19,696 bases of DNA, taken from positions 1-19,696 of the forward strand of contig JAENRP010000541.1 of NCBI GenBank assembly GCA_024741835.1, in the 5' to 3' direction. Numbering within the stretch: the first letter of the stretch is position 1; each line of letters opens with the position of its first letter. The notes beneath the pieces are model-generated. The model worked only from the letters and a program-made list of their open reading frames with translations, did not search any database and was not told the origin of the DNA. Below are positions 17,147-19,696 of this stretch, in pieces. The position numbers and the translations under genes are program-made. Source of the DNA: Diplocarpon mali (taxonomy: Eukaryota; Ascomycota; Leotiomycetes; Helotiales; Drepanopezizaceae).

Positions 17147-17770
17147 TATTATCTATTTGTATACTTATAATACTAAAAAGAGGAGAAGTGCTTAAGGTTA
17201 ATAATAGATAGGGGTTATAAGTTGAATTGACTATACTAAGATTGCTGCGATAGTGCTTATAATAGGTGCTAAACTAGTGATTTCCTAATTCGGGAATGCT
17301 ATAAAGCAGCAGTACTACTTTAAAAACTATACCTATAGGGAATAGCTTAGCGATATCTTATAAAGGAAATACAAATATATCGCATAGTAGCTTCGAAGCT
17401 GCCTAAGTATATACTTATATAATATCCTATAGGCCGAGAATGCCCTTCTTGCCCTATTTTTTAAAGTATTTTTAAATTAATGCTAAAAGGCATACTAAAA
17501 GGCGTTAGCTAGCGTATTAGATAGTTAGAGATTAAGTGATTATACCTTCCTCCTTCTTACTAGTATTATTCTAAGCTTATAAAACTAGCCTTGATTTTTC
17601 AAAGAGGTGATCTATTTCCTTTCCCTTTATCTTATTAACTATTCTCAATTTAAAGATCCTCTTGCCTTTTACTATAAGGTTATTTATGTTTATTAATATA
17701 AATACCCTTTAATTCATCAGCCTTTAATACTCCTTTAAGCGAGATTATTAAAAAGGGCGCCTAAGAGTAG
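17147..17770 (-). pseudogene. Copia 3 reverse transcriptase, cut by copia 2
   Basis: The minus-strand frame contains FEKSRLVL (matching FEKSRLVxQAYND), ITQSLTI (tQSPTIQR), DIFVFPL, FKVVLLLYSIPELGNH, stop, F (LKxxkPLYGIPEAGNHWF), STYNPYLLL (the Asp of STYDPCLL is now Asn), then IQIDNML, the altered QTDDTL catalytic box. The sequence stops there at 17147, where the copia 2 LTR begins. The rest of RT and RNase H were not found elsewhere in the window. Confidence 0.87.
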
Positions 17771-19230
17771 TAATCTTACCTTCTGCCTATAGCTTTTGCA
17801 ATACTTCCTAGTCCTTATTCTCCTTCTCTATTAAGAATACCTTTAATTTAGCTATATATAGCTTATTATCTACTTTAAAGGATATCTATATCTTAGTATT
17901 ATAGTCGTCATCGATTATAAGAAGGCTGGAAATAAGCTTAATAAAGGGGACCTTTACTTTTAATAATTACTTATAGCTATTAAGTTGCAGCTAAATTAAA
18001 TAGGAAGGCTCTACTTCTTTATTAATATCAATTGCGTTCTATTCCCTTTTAATAGTCATTCGATCCTTAAGTTTAATTCCTTTAATTTCCTTTAAGCAGT
18101 TTTCTTTATTATCGATTTTAAATAGGCGTATACTTATCGATCTAAAGTACCTTATTCTACTACTAATATTGATTATATAGGTTTCGTTCTTTAAGCTTAA
18201 GAACTTAAATAGGCCTATCTATCCTTCCTTTTCCTTATATACTAGCACTAGGTCTTTTAGCTTTAAATTATAAATATAAGTGGTTCTAAGGCCATTTCTT
18301 ATACTTAAAGCGTTATTAACCTTACGAATAGTATGGATTTTCCTTACTTCCTTTATAGCCTTCTTAATTATTGCCGCCTTCTATTCTACTAATAGATTTA
18401 ATAGATCTAATTCAATTAGCCTTAAATATGCCTTAAAAACAAGTAGTATAGGGATTATTCTATTAGGTCCTACTATATTATTAATTGCTTTAACTACCAT
18501 TTGCAAGCGCTTATTATCGCTTAATTAGGGCTATTTAGCTATTATAATATCAAAGGCACGTCTTAAAGGACGATAATACTATTTAACCTTACTAATAGAA
18601 TGATATGCTTTTATAAGAACCAGTTTAAGGGTTATTCCTATAGATCTTAAAAAGCTTCTAAACTCTATTAAGTTGAAGTTAATACTATAGTTATATACTA
18701 TAAAATTAAAAGGTCTAATATATATATATCCAGCTATGCTAATTTAAAGGCTTAAAATACTACGTCAGCCGAATATACTCCTATTCCCTTCTATAGGAAC
18801 CTTACGGCTTTAAATCCTATTGCTTCGTCAATTATATAAAGGGCGTTCCTTCTACCGAACTAAGTAATATTAATATATATAGTATAATTAAAGCTAATAT
18901 TATCTTATAGCTTAAATCGGACTCTATAAAAGGCATTGGTATAGAGTTAGTAGTATTAGCATATTTCCCTTACTCTTACTATAATACTAAAGTCTATATT
19001 ATAGCCAGCTTAGTTCAAAAGGTATTTAAGGCGCTTTACTAAAGGAAATCCAAATCTTTATATAGCCTTTAGATCTCTATTTATATTAAGTAGTATATAT
19101 TAATTATACCTTTTAAAGTTATCAAAAGTTGCTCTATTATATTAAGGAAAAGCTATAGGTACTTATATTTTCTAATGATTAAGTGTTTTTCCTTACCGAT
19201 TATTAGCAAATTGCGTAAATTATTATATTT
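17770..19230 (-). pseudogene. Copia 3 integrase and linker
   Basis: Family landmarks on the minus strand are FGFPLVKRLKYLL (from a HRRFGHPsv-like zinc segment), EICQYYQL (Cys now Tyr), DEAIGFKAVRFL, YNYSINFN (catalytic Asp now Asn), HSISKVKQYYRPLRRAF (Glu now Lys), LQMVVKAINNIVGPNRIIP with LLVF, and LVLVYKEKEG. These match the integrase of the fungal copia family with the signature VKAvNDtaGPnGlvPtLLVFG. A frame change occurs at the TA run near 18719-18729. No gag or protease precedes it; the LTR-X block starts at 19267. Confidence 0.88.
18719..18729. repeat. TA microsatellite causing a frame change
   Basis: A run of TA dinucleotides lies inside the copia 3 integrase. Codons upstream (KAVRFL...KLA) and downstream (NFIVYNYS) are in different frames, so slippage in this run has probably broken the frame. 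Confidence 0.55.
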
Positions 19231-19266
19231 AGCCCCTATTTTATTAAGCTATTGCAAGTAGACTAA
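19231..19266. other. Junction between copia 3 and right LTR-X
   Basis: This short AT-rich stretch lies between the end of recognisable copia 3 similarity and the LTR-X terminus. CTAAT (19262-19266) directly precedes the LTR and would be the target duplication if the other end of LTR-X were visible. Confidence 0.35.
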
Positions 19267-19356
19267 TGTTAAATATAGAATCATAGCTATATTAGCTTAG
19301 TTGGATTAGAAATCATAGCTATACTAAATTTAGCTATAAACTCTATATCCTGGCTA

Positions 19357-19388
19357 TGAGTCATAGTTCTATATTTAGATATGACTCA
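19357..19388. promoter_or_regulatory. Paired inverted bZIP-type sites in LTR-X U3
   Basis: TGAGTCA at 19357-19363 and TGACTCA at 19382-19388 are reverse complements with starts 25 bp apart. Both contain TG and CA steps that RIP-type mutation should have attacked, yet both are intact in this copy. They fit Gcn4/CPC1 or AP-1-type factors; binding is inferred. Confidence 0.4.
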
Positions 19389-19490
19389 TAGTACTAAGTT
19401 TAGCTAAAACTATATTANAAATCAAAGGATTACGTATTGCATTACGTATACCTATATTGATTTATAATCTAGTATAACTCCAATATACTA

Positions 19491-19527
19491 GAAGGTTCTA
19501 GAAGCTCAAGATATTTTATATATATAG
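19491..19527 (+). promoter_or_regulatory. HSE-like site and TATA box of right LTR-X
   Basis: GAAGGTTCTAGAA (19491-19503) has the alternating GAA/TTC pattern of a heat-shock element. TATATATATAG (19517-19527) follows 13 bp later. The same arrangement is mirrored at 657-693. Confidence 0.4.
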
Positions 19528-19584
19528 ATTGCTTCGCTCCTATAGTTAGGAATTAAGCCTCCTAAGTCTCCAAGTTCTTCAATA

Positions 19585-19696
19585 ACTACTACTATTACTT
19601 ACTACTCAATACTACCTTACTCTCTTTACCATATCGGCCAGCCCTCATATTTCATATGGTAGCAATTCACTAAGAGGTCTACCGATAAGAGATAAG
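19585..19696 (+). mobile_element. LTR-X internal leader, right copy, runs off the window
   Basis: These 112 bp follow the LTR in sense direction and match 486-599 inverted up to the last base of the window. A (ACT)n-like stretch comes first, followed by ATATCGGCCAGCCCTC. The rest of this element lies outside. Confidence 0.6.

Larger units (their letters stand above)
19267..19584 (+). repeat. LTR-X long terminal repeat, right copy (318 bp)
   Basis: This is the inverted partner of 600-954, lacking its 37-bp internal duplication. Its ends are TGTTAAA (19267) and TTCAATA (19584), which are TGTTGAA/TTCAACA with single transitions. It keeps both inverted TGACTCA/TGAGTCA boxes (19357-19363, 19382-19388), paired ATACGTA-type boxes (about 19430-19450), the HSE-like site (19491-19503) and TATATATATAG (19517-19527) in promoter order on the plus strand, so transcription should run rightwards, out of the window. 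One undetermined base (N) is at 19418. Confidence 0.75.

Noticed and set aside
18280..18528. Plus-strand hydrophobic ORF of 82 codons
   Set aside because: It is antisense to the copia 3 integrase, which has clear family landmarks on the minus strand in the same interval.
486..19696. A giant DNA transposon or Maverick-like element with terminal inverted repeats
   Set aside because: The inverted repeat contains LTR-type termini (TGTTGAA...TTCAACA) at its inner edge and promoter signals pointing outward, and the interior has only nested retroelements with no polymerase B, capsid or DDE transposase. Two divergent LTR elements explain it better.
1..19696. tRNA, rRNA or intact host genes
   Set aside because: No cloverleaf with intact A and B boxes, no rRNA-like conserved segment and no undisrupted long host frame was seen on either strand.

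Overview
The window is an AT-rich, repeat-only stretch typical of a filamentous ascomycete (Pezizomycotina). Its main hallmark is mutation resembling repeat-induced point mutation (RIP). Every recognisable coding region carries many in-frame TAA/TAG codons where CAA, CAG or TGG would be expected and almost no TGA. The two LTRs of the best-preserved element differ only by transitions. No intact host gene, tRNA, rRNA or CRISPR array was seen. The species cannot be named from this sequence.

Layout, left to right. Bases 1-485 hold an unassigned stretch ending in a three-unit tandem repeat. Bases 486-954 are the 5' end (LTR plus leader) of an LTR element called LTR-X here, pointing left. Bases 955-1877 are a degraded minus-strand reading frame of unknown identity, cut by LTR-X. 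Bases 1878-2366 look like the 3' tail of a Ty3/gypsy element. Bases 2372-8510 are a structurally complete but mutationally dead Ty1/copia element on the plus strand, with 195-bp LTRs, a half-tRNA-type primer site, a polypurine tract and a 5-bp target duplication (GATTC). It sits in the 3' part of the gypsy pol. Bases 8516 to about 15690 are the rest of the gypsy on the minus strand: integrase, RNase H, RT, protease and gag in plus-coordinate order. An LTR-like, less AT-rich piece follows (about 15690-15838). Next come the 5' LTR and gag of a second copia (about 15840-17146, minus), which cuts a third copia (integrase and half of RT, 17147 to about 19230, minus). The window closes with a second LTR-X 5' end (19267-19696), pointing right.

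The structure is a nest of retroelements: copia 1 is inside the gypsy, and the copia 2 5' end lies inside the copia 3 RT. Catalytic residues are lost by the expected changes (Asp to Asn, Glu to Lys, Cys or His to Tyr), so nothing here should be mobile on its own.

The most unusual signal is a 23-bp, imperfectly palindromic motif of constant length (ACTC...AAGT). It occurs 19 times in unrelated elements: nine copies in a frame-preserving array with alternating 39/48-bp spacing inside the copia 1 polyprotein, three copies at 64-bp spacing just after its stop codon, and seven dispersed copies in the gypsy and the unknown reading frame, most of them codon-aligned.
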